From assembly GCA_938743325.2 (NCBI GenBank), contig OW568875.1, positions 496,001 to 560,000 of the forward strand: 64,000 bases of DNA, in the 5' to 3' direction. The DNA comes from Pycnococcus provasolii. Taxonomy: Eukaryota; Chlorophyta; Pseudoscourfieldiophyceae; Pseudoscourfieldiales; Pycnococcaceae. This document shows positions 1 to 10,835 of the stretch, one piece after another. The notes beneath the pieces are model-generated. The model saw nothing but the letters and a program-made list of their open reading frames with translations, ran no database searches and had not been told where the DNA came from. Both the position numbers and the translations under genes were made by a program. Position 1 is the first letter of the stretch; each line of letters starts with the position of its first letter.

Positions 1-262
1 GTTCGGTACGCGCGTTTTGCCTGTGATGATGTGTTTTGATGCGTGCGATATACCTACCGAAGTGGTAGCAGTGTATGGTGACGCCGCCGTTCGCGCTGTG
101 TCGCTATTATAGCTTTGCTTTTGCTTGTTTTTCCGGAACGACTCGAGATACACATCACTAACACAACGACACTCCCCACCCTCCCTTTCGCATACTCGCA
201 CACTTACGCTACGTTTCCTCTCGACGACACATGCTCATTCCTTCCGTCGTTCCAAACAACAG

Positions 263-3200
263 CTTGGAGGTGCTGTTTTGACGTTCAAGACCGCGTCGAG
301 TTTTACGACGTGCACGTTTGAGAACAACGAAGCACAGGTACGTCTTTGTCTTACGAATAGGCGGTTGCTCAAGCGAACACACACCTCCATGCTTTTTCTT
401 TTTCTCAGGCTGCTGTTGTTGGTGGTGCTGCTGCTGTCACACTCCATCGTGATGATGGCTATGCTCGCGAGACTTACTTCACGTACGGCGACGACGGCGG
501 TATCGGCGTCTGTCTGGCGCGCGACGCAACCTCATCATCATTCTTATGGAAAACGAACGAACCTTCGCTTGATGGTGATGATAGCCTGATAGGCAGCCTC
601 GGGCTGCGCTGCTTGGACCAGGCGGCGCTGCTGTCATGGGCATTCACTTGTGAATGCCGTCGTCGTCTCTGACACGCATCACGAATGATTATCATGAGAA
701 TATGTTCCGACATGTGAACGGACGACAACTCGCGCTGCGTATCTACGCGTGCGCACAGTCGCCTCCGCCTTGGTGGTATCGCAGAGTCGATGCTTGTGGC
801 TGTAGGTAAATCTCGTTCGAACGTCGCGGACATCCAAAGCTGCACTTCGATATGTGCGTGCGGACAGATGACGATCGACGACAAAGAAAAAGTATTGAAG
901 CTCGGCTCATCACAACAAGACAATACGATGGTTCTAGGACTGGATCGTTCGTTTCGTCTTTGCCGTTCGTGTACACAGCCAAGCGCCTACCGTCCGTCAA
1001 CGTCGCTGAGCCGGCCAGTCGCATCGCCATCCCCGCGACAGCGCGACATCACATGACAGCAGCAGCAGCAACAACAACAACACGCCATCACTTGCGACGA
1101 GGAGCGGCGGTAGCACCAACAACAGCCTCGTGATATGCGGACGCGTATCATGGCGGCGGTTGGAGAGGTGGAACAATCACATACAACAACAACGAGACTA
1201 ACAACGACTCGCCCACACACACCTACACACACACGCCACACTACCTGAATGGCTGATACCCGTAAAACTAAACAGGATGAAGGAGGCGCGGTGGACTTGT
1301 ACCCTGGATCCTCGTCGACGTTCACGTTGTGCACGTTTCAGGGCAATCGGGCATTGCTTGGGGAATCCGAGGGGCACAATGTGATGGTCAGTGGCAGTTC
1401 CACCTATGGATCCTCCTCCGCCTCCTTCTACGCATGCACGTTCCTCGACTTACTGAGTGATTCCAATCATGGTGTGGTGAAATATACGGGCTATGGTTCT
1501 GATTCCTCCTTCACGTTCTACGACAACGCGCCGCCGCTTCCTCCTTCTCCTCCTTCTCCTTCTCCTCCACCACCACCACCGCTGACGTACTCGTACAGCA
1601 CGGGCTCGTGGTCGTCGTGCTCGGCGTCGTGCGGAGGAGGCACGGAGACGCGGTCCGTGACATGCAAGCAATCCGACGGCCAGAGCGTGTCGGACTCGTA
1701 CTGCTCGGGCTCGAAGCCGTCGATATCTCAGTCGTGCAACACGCAGGAATGCCTCACGTACTCGTACAGCACAGGCTCGTGGTCGTCGTGCTCTGCAACT
1801 TGCGGAGGAGGCACGGAGACGCGATCAGTCACGTGTAAGCAGTCGGACGGCCAAAGCGTGTCGGACTCGTACTGCTCGGGCTCGAAGCCGTCGATATCTC
1901 AGTCGTGCAACACGCAGGAATGCCTCACGTACTCGTACGTCACAGGCCTGTGGTCGTCGTGCTCTGCAACTTGCGGAGGAGGCACGGAGACGCGATCAGT
2001 CACGTGTAAGCAATCCGACGGCCAAAGCGTGTCGGACTCGTACTGCTCGGGCTCGAAGCCGTCGATATCTCAGTCGTGCAACACGCAGGAATGCCTCACG
2101 TACTCGTACAGCACAGGCTCGTGGTCGTCGTGCTCTGCAACTTGCGGAGGAGGCACGGAGACGCGATCAGTCACGTGTAAGCAGTCGGACGGCCAAAGCG
2201 TGTCGGACTCGTACTGCTCGGACTCGAAGCCGTCGATATCTCAGGCATGCAACACGCAGGCATGTCTCACGTACTCGTACACCATCGGCTCGTGGTCGTC
2301 GTGCTCCGCATCCTGTGGATTAGGCACGCAGACGCGATCGGTGACATGCCAGCGCTCGTCAAACAGCCAGGTCGTATCGGACTCGTTCTGTTCGGACTCG
2401 AAGCCGTCGCCATCTAAGGCGTGCAACGAGAACGTTTGCCCTCCCCCTCCACCATCACCACCACCATCTCCGCCATTGTCATCCTCCGGCGCAGATTCGG
2501 CGGCGGCCATCGGTGGTGCTGTGGTTGGCGTTCTCGTAGCACTCATGGGTATTGGGTACTACCTCTATCGGAATTACCGTAACTATGGCAATGTGCCTGG
2601 TGGTGGCAAAAACAATGGTGGTGCTGATGTGGAGAGTGGCAATGTGCCAGAAAGCCCGGTGGAACAGTTCAACAACGCAAAGTCGCAATTCCAGAAGCAG
2701 TACGACAACTTTGGCAAGATCAGCGATGTCACGAGCTTCGGTACAGGTGTCACCGGTGCTATCGGCACAGCCGGCGAGGGAGGAGGAGGGGGTGGTGGCG
2801 ACGATCCCTCCCTGGCGGTTGAGGCTGGCCGAATGGTCGCCGAAGCAGGCCGATCTTTTCCATTCTTGGCACCTTTGTTTCAGATTGCCAATGCCATCTA
2901 TACGCAAGCGGAGCATGCACGCATCTGCAAGGAGAACTGCCGCATTCTTTCTGACCTCGTTCGTGCAATTGATTCGGCAGTCCGAGACGCAGCGGTCACA
3001 AATCCTGAAGTCATCAGGCGGCACGAAGGACGCATCAACGATCTCTGTGGCGTGTTGACGCGTGTGTACGACTACATCGAATCTTTCAACAAGAAGGGAT
3101 GGTTCATGAAGTTCGTGAGTGCGATTGCGTATACGAACGATTTCAAGCTTCATGATAGCGAGCTGCGTAATCACATCAGCGCGGTGGGACTCGCCATTCA

Positions 3201-4407
3201 TCTCGCGCCCACGGCGCATAGGTACACCGATGAGACGGCGGCTTTGCGCGCATACATTGAGCAGAACGGCGGTACGAATAGCGCACTCGCAAATGAAACG
3301 TGCCGAGCTGAGATCACGAAAATGCTTGGCGTCGAGTCGCAGGTGCTGAGTGTAGAAATCGCAGGACTTGCTGAGCTCGTGCAATCTGGCACTCGTCAGA
3401 ATGAGCGAAATGCCCGGCACATCTCTGACAAGCTGAATCAGCTCGACGCCAAGTTTGATTCCAAGATGGAAGAGATGGTGGATGCATTATTCAAAGCTCA
3501 GGCTCAGCAAGGGAATGAGCGCGCATCGTCTACTGCTAAAAAAGTACCGTCGCTTGAAGCAATGAAGGAAGCTCTTCCAGCGTTTGTCATTCGCTCGAAC
3601 GATGTGAAGAAGAAGGCGATCATCGGAGAGGGAGGCTTTGGCGTCGTTCACGAGGCGATGATGAAGGGCACACAAGTCGCAGTGAAGGAGTTGCATGCTC
3701 ACCGCCTGAATCGGCCGTCCATCAAAGATTTCATCAGGGAGGCGAATATTCTTTCACAGCTCAAGCACCCGAATGTCATGGCGTTCTACGGCGTGATTCT
3801 CGAGCCTCCTATGTATGCGATGGTAGTTCAGTACCTAGGCAACGGTTGCGTGCACGATTCGCTCGTCGACGAGGATCAAGAGCTTGTGTGGAGTTTGCGA
3901 ATGCGCTGGGCACTTGGTCTCGTCGCGGGTGTGAACTACCTCCACAATTGCGATCCTGTGGTTATTCACGGAGACATCAAGAGCATGAACATTTTGCTTG
4001 ATGCGAGCAAAAACGCCGTGCTGTGTGACTTTGGCATGGCGAAAATCAAAACGGCATCTTCCGCATCAACGGCAACGAGCGGCAAAGGCATTACCGTAAA
4101 GTGGACGCCACCTGAGCTCTTTGATGGGGTGAAGAAGTCAAAGACGTCCGACATGTACTCGGTGGGTATGACGTTGTGGGAGATTGCATTCCGAGAGCTC
4201 CCGCTTCCTGATATGCCCGATCAGGCTTACTTGAACTTTGTCATGTCTGGCAAGCGCCCACCTCTTCCGACGCGCAAGGAGACTGGATGCCCGATACGTT
4301 ATGGAAAGGTGGTTGATGCGTGTTGGGCACAGGCGCCGGAGTCGCGTATGAGCGCGGCGAAGGCTCTCGAGGAGCTCGAGGCGATGTTTGATCGAGTTGA
4401 CACTTGA
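263..4407 (+). CDS. Receptor-like protein: Cys-patterned repeats, five TSP1 repeats, TM helix and TKL-type protein kinase (5' end incomplete)
   Basis: Likely a plasma-membrane receptor kinase. The main exon is open to 4407. It encodes a segment with beta-helix-like CTF repeats, a proline-rich linker (about 1528-1581), and five thrombospondin type 1 repeats of 57 residues (1582-2440; WSSCSATCGGGTETRSVTC core). A transmembrane helix (about 2490-2575) and a helical domain resembling the HeLo/MLKL N-terminal bundle (about 2880-3400, inferred) follow. The C-terminal kinase has GEGGFGVV (3628 on), VAVKEL, HGDIKSMN (3967 on), DFGMAK (4030 on) and a PPEL motif. The catalytic loop reads HGD, not HRD. 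An ATG exists at 1249, but AACAG at 1271-1275 looks like an acceptor. An upstream exon at 263-337 (CAACAG before, GTACGT after) and another from 409, open to 669, encode the same GGAV...CTF..N.A pattern in phase 0. The gene therefore starts further left. The exon link between about 669 and 1276 is unresolved. Domain calls are firm; the upstream model is inference. Confidence 0.8.
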
Positions 4408-5162
4408 CAGCAACTGACCTGATTCTTGGTGAATCTTTTGGGATGGATTGACGGTTATGAGGGATTTATTTAAACCGTGAAACGACAAAACGAATGAATA
4501 CTTGAGTAATAAACTCGGACTTAGCAAAAACAAAGCTTAGGAAGAATTCAATACAGGTCCAGGTTTGATGTACATCTTCTTACTTCTAAATGGAAGTGTT
4601 GAACGAAACAAGGCCTCGCCAACCAATGTACCAATAATTACCAAAGACGAGATGGGAGATTCCAAGAGACCCACCCAAGTTCAAGTTGAATCAAGCTGGT
4701 CTCTCTTGACAATTGGCCGTGACCTACCTATACCTCGCGGATGATCGCAATACATACATAGACGCAAGAATGCGAGTATGCGACTGTCTGTATGCGAGTG
4801 ACAGATGGCCAAAGCCCAAACAAAGCACCGTGGGTCAAGGTACTAATTAAGGATAAGTGCTCCATAACCGAAACCATCGGCCAATGAGGCCCAAGGACCA
4901 AGGCCAGGCCGATGTTTTTACTAAGAGTAATTATAAAGTTAAGTTCATGAAGGTAAAGTGCACAATCAAGACACACAACAGTACAACAGTCACAACACAC
5001 CTCCCCAGGTCCCGGACCAACAAGCCAGTTCAGGGAGTTGACTAAAAATTAGGGGAGGCGTGAGAGGAATTTTTTAATCCCCCAACTCGAACTCGTTTGT
5101 GCTTCTCCGTCCCCCAACGCCGCCGACGCCAAAACGCGATCGGCAGTTCCAAAATAGTGGTG
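4408..5162. other. Gene-free spacer between receptor kinase and GH99 gene
   Basis: This stretch holds the 3' UTR of the kinase gene and the promoter of the GH99 gene. It is more AT-rich than the coding sequence. Nothing conserved or structured was recognised. Confidence 0.5.
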
Positions 5163-6473
5163 ATGGCGACATGCCCACGTGTGCTCCGGCCTTGCACGTC
5201 ACGCATCAACGTGTGTTTCTTCTTCGCCTTACTCGTTCTCCTAGTCTTTCTGCCGCCACTCAGTGAAGCCTCCTCTTCCTCATCGTCATCGTCCTCGTCA
5301 TCATCATCATCCAGCAGTGGTGATGGTGGTGTTGGCGTCGTCGCGTTCCTCTACCTGTGGTACGGTGTACCAGCCACCGATGGGACCAACCAGCACTGGA
5401 ACCACGAAATCCTACCGCACTGGACAACTGCCGAAAACGATAAATTTAAACACCTCATCGGAAAGAGACACGACCCGCCGGACGATATTCACGCGCCGTT
5501 CTATCCGCTCAGAGGAATATACTCGTCGGCAGACCCACACGTCGTCGATAGCCAAATGCGAGAGATCAAGGCGGCGGGCATTGACACAGTCGCTCTATCG
5601 TGGTGGGGACCGAGGTACCGCGAAGGCGCGACCGACACGCAGGGAGTCAATACCGACGACAGACTCGACGCAATCTTCGAAGCCGCCAAACGACACAACC
5701 TGAAAGTCGCGATTCACGCAGAACCGTATCCAGGACGATCCGCTGCGAGCTTTGCCGAAGACATCGCGTGGCTCAGCGACAAGCAAAAACGAGGAGGAGG
5801 GGAAATTTTAAACCACGAGGCGATGGCGAAGGTGGACGGCAGACCGGTCGTATTCGCGTACGACAGCTACCACATCGAACCCGCCGAATGGGCACAGATA
5901 CTCGGCAAACGCGGTTCGCTGCGTGGCACCGAGTTGGACATCTTCGTCATCGGACTTTGGCTCGAGGCACACCACGGCGACGAACTCGCGCGTGCCGGCT
6001 TTGACGGCGCGTACACGTATTTTGGCAACGAGGTCACTGGATTCGGCGGCGCTCTGCGCAATTGGCAGGCTATGGCAGCAGAGGCGCAGCGACGTAGTTT
6101 GGCATTTGTTCCTTGCGTCTCGCCTGGATACGACGATGAGGGCATCCGGCCGTGGAATGCAAGAGCAACGGTGCAGCGCGGCGAAAATGGTGCGACATAT
6201 CGTCGCACGTGGGAGGCTGCGCTATCCGCGTTGAAGCGCGGTGGTGGCATTGCCCGTGGTGGTGTCGGCATCACGAGCTACAACGAATGGGGTGAAGGCA
6301 CGCAGATCGAGCCAGCATCGACAGGTCGACTGCGTCCAGCAGCGCGAGGGCAGCCTCCTCGCTTGTACGACGACTACGGCGACGATCCCTATATATTCTT
6401 GAACATAACGCTAGAGTACGCACGAAAGTTTCGTCGAATTGTACACAGTGACAAGTTACACGACGAAATGTAA
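5163..6473 (+). CDS. Glycoside hydrolase family 99 (endo-alpha-1,2-mannosidase-like), Golgi type II membrane protein
   Basis: Predicted 436 aa. GH99 enzymes cleave the alpha-1,2 bond of glucosylated mannose in N-glycans, giving a glucosidase-independent trimming route in the Golgi. Seen here: a short basic N terminus, one hydrophobic segment (about residues 15-33) and a polyserine stem, the layout of a type II signal-anchored enzyme. The catalytic domain has WYGVP near the start, a SWWG motif, HAEPYPGR, and near the C terminus YNEWGEGTQIEP, which holds the two glutamates GH99 enzymes use. The open frame extends upstream to 5097 but only with a non-ATG codon. The ATG at 5163 is just before the signal anchor, so I use it. 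Single exon. Family call is strong; substrate is inferred from the family. Confidence 0.9.
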   Translation: MATCPRVLRPCTSRINVCFFFALLVLLVFLPPLSEASSSSSSSSSSSSSSSSGDGGVGVVAFLYLWYGVPATDGTNQHWNHEILPHWTTAENDKFKHLIGKRHDPPDDIHAPFYPLRGIYSSADPHVVDSQMREIKAAGIDTVALSWWGPRYREGATDTQGVNTDDRLDAIFEAAKRHNLKVAIHAEPYPGRSAASFAEDIAWLSDKQKRGGGEILNHEAMAKVDGRPVVFAYDSYHIEPAEWAQILGKRGSLRGTELDIFVIGLWLEAHHGDELARAGFDGAYTYFGNEVTGFGGALRNWQAMAAEAQRRSLAFVPCVSPGYDDEGIRPWNARATVQRGENGATYRRTWEAALSALKRGGGIARGGVGITSYNEWGEGTQIEPASTGRLRPAARGQPPRLYDDYGDDPYIFLNITLEYARKFRRIVHSDKLHDEM

Positions 6474-6577
6474 AACGATGTAAATGTAAAAAAGAACACA
6501 ATGCCGCTCACGCGGTGATTACAAGCAACAGAAAACATTGATTACAAACATCAAAGTCGGCACCTCTTCTTTCTTTG

Positions 6578-7963
6578 TCACAAGGAAATGACGTGAGAGG
6601 CTAGCTTGGTAGCGGCGTCGATCGCAGATTCCGCGGCACCTTCAATTGTTCCAGGACGCATTGACGTGAAGTCGCCAGCAAGAATGAGCCCGCTCTCGGG
6701 AGCAAAGGCGCCTTCTGCAGATATGCACGTGCTCGCCACTGGGAATGCGCTACCCCATCGTTGCATGAACGGGCCGTTCGTCGGCTTGACGAAATCACTC
6801 TTCGCCTGGTCGTCCAGGTGCAACGCCTTCGCGACATCATCAAGCACCTGGCGTACGATTTCCTGCTCGGTCCTGGGGTCGTTGCTCTTTGCGCCAGCCT
6901 TCGTGCCCGCGCCGAGGCGCGACGCGGTAGATCCCGTGCCGTAGACGCCAAACGAGCTGCGCGAGTACTCCTCGCTTGCATGGCAAGCAAGAGTGACATC
7001 GCCGTTTTCGCGACGTCGCACGACGATTCCATCGACAATCCTCGGCTCGTTCGTCCAACTAGTCACCTCGCCACCGCCGTCCGCACGCTGGTATCCTCCA
7101 CCAAATATCTTGTTTAAAGCTCCACCGTGCGGCGCAAACCGAAGCGTCTCGAACTCCGCTTTCGTCAGCCACGATGCCGCGGCGTCAGCGCTGTACTGTG
7201 CGAATATGCTGATGACTGGGATGGCGTCAACGCGCTCGACGGACGCGAGTAGGCTGTCCACCTTCTCGCTCGTGCCTGGCGGCTTCTCGCTCAGCTCGCG
7301 CCATGCCTCGACGACAGGAGCCTCCTCTCCGAAGATATCGCGCCACCGCGTCGCATGCGCGAAGCCAAGACTCGTGACGACGAGGTAGTCGAAGTCCCCA
7401 AAGTCCACCGGCTCATCCGCCGGTGTCGCTCCCGCGCCTTTCAAGTTCCACTTCACCGTCGAGTTTACGTTCGCGCAGCTGAGCTTGCTCACCTTCGTGC
7501 CGAAGTGCGTGGAGATGTCCACTCCGGCGAGAAGACCCTTGCACATAGCGTTCATGCTCGGCTTACCCAGGTATGCTTCGTACCCGTCGGACGGAAACGC
7601 GAGCTTGACGTCGCCCTCATCTGTGGTGCGCGCGTGATACCTCCACCACGGCGAAGCTTTCTGCAGGTACCCTTCGTCGACGAGTGCCTCAGCGACGTCG
7701 TAGAACTTCGACGACTTGTTCACGTCAAACACGGGTGCACCGTGATCGATGCTCATTCTGGTATCGTTGCGATCGCGCCGCGTCGCCGCGCGCCCTCCTG
7801 GCCCGCGTCCCATTTCGAAGAGGGAGAGCTGCGCGTTGTCTCCCATGAGGCTCTTGATTTGCCGTGCGAACGTGGCGCCGGCGACACCCGCGCCGACGAC
7901 GGCGATGCGCATCGGCGCGGACGCCTTGCGAGACGCAGGCACGGCGAGCGATGGCGCGGACAT
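6578..7963 (-). CDS. FAD/NAD(P)-binding oxidoreductase, renalase/amine-oxidase-like, probably organellar
   Basis: Predicted 461 aa. The dinucleotide-binding motif GAGVAG is at about residues 24-29, followed by the acidic strand end (LFEMGRGPGGRAATRR) typical of the renalase/plant FAD-NAD(P)-binding family, and a DHGAPVF motif. The C-terminal part has GLILAGDFTS and PGTIEGAAESA, matching the FAD-contacting end of amine oxidases. About 18 residues rich in Ser, Ala, Arg and Lys precede the fold and could be a transit peptide. The frame continues to 8038 without an ATG, so the ATG at 7963 was chosen. Homologues in plants are plastid proteins of unknown substrate; the substrate here is unknown too. 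Confidence 0.82.
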   Translation of the reverse strand: MSAPSLAVPASRKASAPMRIAVVGAGVAGATFARQIKSLMGDNAQLSLFEMGRGPGGRAATRRDRNDTRMSIDHGAPVFDVNKSSKFYDVAEALVDEGYLQKASPWWRYHARTTDEGDVKLAFPSDGYEAYLGKPSMNAMCKGLLAGVDISTHFGTKVSKLSCANVNSTVKWNLKGAGATPADEPVDFGDFDYLVVTSLGFAHATRWRDIFGEEAPVVEAWRELSEKPPGTSEKVDSLLASVERVDAIPVISIFAQYSADAAASWLTKAEFETLRFAPHGGALNKIFGGGYQRADGGGEVTSWTNEPRIVDGIVVRRRENGDVTLACHASEEYSRSSFGVYGTGSTASRLGAGTKAGAKSNDPRTEQEIVRQVLDDVAKALHLDDQAKSDFVKPTNGPFMQRWGSAFPVASTCISAEGAFAPESGLILAGDFTSMRPGTIEGAAESAIDAATKLASHVISL

Positions 7964-8221
7964 TGGACGATGGTGATGTGTGACTGGGCGAAATATGATA
8001 TGCGCCTCCACCAGGCCCAGGGGGGAGTTATCAGCCACTCACTCCCTCCCTCCCTCGTTTGAGCTTTGGCTTTGGGGGACCTCTTTGGGGGACAGGTTTG
8101 ATTTCTTTGGATTTCCCGGGAGATGGGGGTTGGGTTTTGATCTCGGATCGTTGGGGAACAATGTAACGAACTTACCAACATAACTTGCTGAGTAAGTCAC
8201 CTTTGTCACAAGTCTTTACTA

Positions 8222-9592
8222 TTATGGCAGCGGGATCCAGGGCGTGCGCACAGCCTTCATACGCACGTTCTCCTCCCACGTCGCACTATCGGGAAATATT
8301 CCGAAGCCGCCCAAAGAACCGTGAGCGCGCATCTCCTCCAGCCAAGCACGAAGCGGACCGGTCGATGTCACGTACATCGTCGGGATCGGGCCGTTGTATA
8401 TCACCTGCTCTTTCAGCTTTGGAGAGGAGCGCACCTCCGTGACAAAGTCCGAGAGAAGCTTAAGCAGCTCCAAGCCATCGGGCTTATCCGATTTGCGCAG
8501 CAACGGCACCTGGCGAGACAGGCCGCTGAACAGAAGTCCGTCGAAGTTGCAGATCGTTCCGACCATCGCGTCGAGCATCAGTTCCTTGACGGATGCGTCG
8601 TCGTTAGGAAGGCCGCAGTGCGTCAGGTACTGCTCGAGGAACGTGTATCGCGTCGCGTAGTCCTGGTGCTTGGGTCCCAGCCACTTCATGAACGCGAAGC
8701 TGAGCTCCTGCTGCACGGGCGAAACGTGCGTGAAGTCGTAGTCAATGCACATGCATGATCCATCAGGACGGCCGATCACGTTGTTCGGCTTGAAGTCGCC
8801 GTGGATCGTCACGACTCTATTCGCAGCTGCCGACTGCGGGTAGAAGGCAGTGCACTTGACGAGAGCCTCCATAACACCCGAGGCGCACATTTCGTCGAAG
8901 ATCTTCGCGTTGTTCGCCGCCTTCTCCGGCGTCATCTTGCCTCCCGTGAAGAGCATGCCGTTCTCCCAACCAAATGCCGCACCGTTCCAGAACGGCGCCT
9001 CGGGTGGGACGTCGTTCAAGAACGGATAGCGCTCGCGCATGCGAGCTCGCAGCGGCTCGTACCATTCCGTGGGTGTGGTGTGCACATCCGCCATGAGCTT
9101 GGCGAGTGTTCCCAGCGGCGCGAGCGATTCGTCGAAGTGCGAGAAGTCCTTGCTGACGGAAATTCCAGACCACTCTTCGATATCCCAGTTGTTCCCGTGC
9201 ACAATCTTCGTCGGCGCCATGCCTTGTGCGCCTAGGGCCCACGCGGCTTCCTGCGTCCTGTCGTCTTGGATCGACGCTTCGCCTTCCTCGTCGTCGTCAC
9301 CACCCGTCACGTCCACCTTGAAGCACACGGCTGGTGGCGTGGCCCCTTCCGTGCTTGCTGACACCTTGTAGACACGCGCGCCTCCAAAAGCGCTGAAGTC
9401 TTTCACGGTGACGTCCCCGACGGCCACCCCGCACGCCTTCCAGCTGGGCACGACGCTGATGACTTTCTTCGCCACACCTTCCGGTTGGTCTTCCCCGGGC
9501 GCGAATCCGAACGGCGCATCGCTATCTTCCGACTCTGATGCTGATGCGGAGGCCGCGGTGGCCATGCACGCCGCCTTGCGCTTCATGGCCAT
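8222..9592 (-). CDS. APH/choline-kinase-like phosphotransferase family protein
   Basis: Predicted 456 aa. The kinase-fold signature is clear: IHGDFKPNN (about residue 262 on) is the catalytic HxDxxxxN loop and CIDYDFTH about 20 residues later holds the metal-binding DxD-like aspartates. This places it with aminoglycoside phosphotransferase, choline-kinase and ecdysteroid-kinase-like enzymes. The N terminus is short, basic then acidic (SESEDSD). A start at 9592 (MAMKRKA) is preferred. An in-frame ATG at 9721 would add 43 residues that read like 5' UTR but could be a targeting peptide. The phosphate acceptor cannot be told from sequence. Single exon. Confidence 0.8.
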   Translation of the reverse strand: MAMKRKAACMATAASASASESEDSDAPFGFAPGEDQPEGVAKKVISVVPSWKACGVAVGDVTVKDFSAFGGARVYKVSASTEGATPPAVCFKVDVTGGDDDEEGEASIQDDRTQEAAWALGAQGMAPTKIVHGNNWDIEEWSGISVSKDFSHFDESLAPLGTLAKLMADVHTTPTEWYEPLRARMRERYPFLNDVPPEAPFWNGAAFGWENGMLFTGGKMTPEKAANNAKIFDEMCASGVMEALVKCTAFYPQSAAANRVVTIHGDFKPNNVIGRPDGSCMCIDYDFTHVSPVQQELSFAFMKWLGPKHQDYATRYTFLEQYLTHCGLPNDDASVKELMLDAMVGTICNFDGLLFSGLSRQVPLLRKSDKPDGLELLKLLSDFVTEVRSSPKLKEQVIYNGPIPTMYVTSTGPLRAWLEEMRAHGSLGGFGIFPDSATWEENVRMKAVRTPWIPLP

Positions 9593-9983
9593 GGTTTGCT
9601 GCGTCGTCGTTAAGGTTATGAGAGACGAATGTGCGTAATAACCTCTCTTAAGCTTATGAGTATTATTCAGAGGTAAGAATCCTTTGAGTAAGAAGTGCCT
9701 GGACCGAAGAGCCGTGAGCATCACAGAGTGATCTGCGTGATGTTATGCAAGCTCAGACTGATGTGCCAAGCAAGCGAAAAGTAACTAACTTATGTAGTGA
9801 CAGACAGCTCTCGTGTTCAAGTCTCGTGATCGATCGGAAAATGACCCGGTAAGGTTAGGTGGGAAGTTGGGTGGGAGAACCAACCCCTAACTTTAAACTT
9901 TTCCTTCTAAATGGGGGTTTGGGTTTTTCCCATCAATTTCCTTCAGGTATTTCCTTCTTTTCATACCATAGCTGGTTGTTGGT
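9593..9983. other. Divergent promoter region
   Basis: About 390 bases between the starts of the phosphotransferase gene (minus strand) and the METTL6-like gene (plus strand). It should hold both promoters. No TATA box, repeat or telomere-like tract stands out. Confidence 0.5.
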
Positions 9984-10796
9984 ATGGCGGCGCCTTCATC
10001 GTCGGCGCCTTCATCGTCGTCGTCGCGCCTTGCGCCGCACCAGGTCGCGCGTCTGGAGGCCAACGCGCACAGAGCGTGGGACTGCTTCTACAAATCCAAC
10101 GGAAACAAGTTCTTCAAAGATAGACACTGGCTGCTCGAGGAATTTCATACGCTCACGCCAGACGCACACCACAAACTCACGCTCGTGGAAATGGGGTGCG
10201 GCACGGGCGCCACCGTCTACCCAGTGCTTGAGGCGAGAAACGCCGTGTGCGCGACGTCCACAGCCGTTGTGCACGCTTGCGACTACGCACCTACCGCCGT
10301 CAAAGTGCTCAAAAAGCACGCCGCGTACGAAGAAGCAAACATAAATGCGTTCGTCTGCAACGTTGCCAAGGAAGACATCGTCGCTTGCGGTGCACCGAGA
10401 CTCACGGAAGAGTCGGCGGACGTCGCGACGATGATCTTCGCGCTCAGCGCCATGTCGCCGGACACGTTCGCGCACGCACTCGAACAGGCGAGGCGTGTTC
10501 TCAAGGTGGGGGGCACGCTGCTCATCCGCGACTACGCCGAAGGTGATATGGCCATGGAGCGACTCGCTGGTAAGAAGGGTGGCATGGACGGCATACGCGA
10601 AATCGACGAGCGATTTTACATGCGCGGCGACGGAACACGCGCGTACTACTTCCAGGTGGACGAGCTGCGCAGCCTGCTAACGACGGGAGGATTCGACGTC
10701 GCGTCGTGCTCACTGGTTTCGATGCGAAACGAAAATCGAGCGCAGGAGCTCATCATGGACAGAAGATTTGTGCAGGCGCGCGCTGTGAAAGTATGA
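9984..10796 (+). CDS. METTL6: METTL2/6/8-type tRNA N3-methylcytidine methyltransferase
   Basis: Predicted 270 aa. The N-terminal motif AHRAWDCFYKSNGNKFFKDRHW (split here across residues 30-51) is characteristic of the METTL2/6/8 and yeast Trm140 family. The SAM motif I is LVEMGCGTGA (about residues 66-75), with an acidic residue after strand 2 (ACDYAP) and motif IV region FALSAMSP. GTLLIRDYAEGDMAMERL and FYMRGDGTRAYYF further along are also family hallmarks. These enzymes make m3C32 in the anticodon loop of serine and threonine tRNAs. The short N terminus without an extra domain suits METTL6 best. Single exon. It converges with the SET gene, with only 39 nt between stop codons. Confidence 0.9.
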   Translation: MAAPSSSAPSSSSSRLAPHQVARLEANAHRAWDCFYKSNGNKFFKDRHWLLEEFHTLTPDAHHKLTLVEMGCGTGATVYPVLEARNAVCATSTAVVHACDYAPTAVKVLKKHAAYEEANINAFVCNVAKEDIVACGAPRLTEESADVATMIFALSAMSPDTFAHALEQARRVLKVGGTLLIRDYAEGDMAMERLAGKKGGMDGIREIDERFYMRGDGTRAYYFQVDELRSLLTTGGFDVASCSLVSMRNENRAQELIMDRRFVQARAVKV

Positions 10797-10835
10797 TAAA
10801 CTTGTTACACTATGTATGTACGATACATGCTTACG

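Noticed and set aside
2479-3420. 313-codon open frame antisense to the receptor kinase
   Set aside because: Opposes a clear TM and helical domain on the plus strand and has no protein-family feature.
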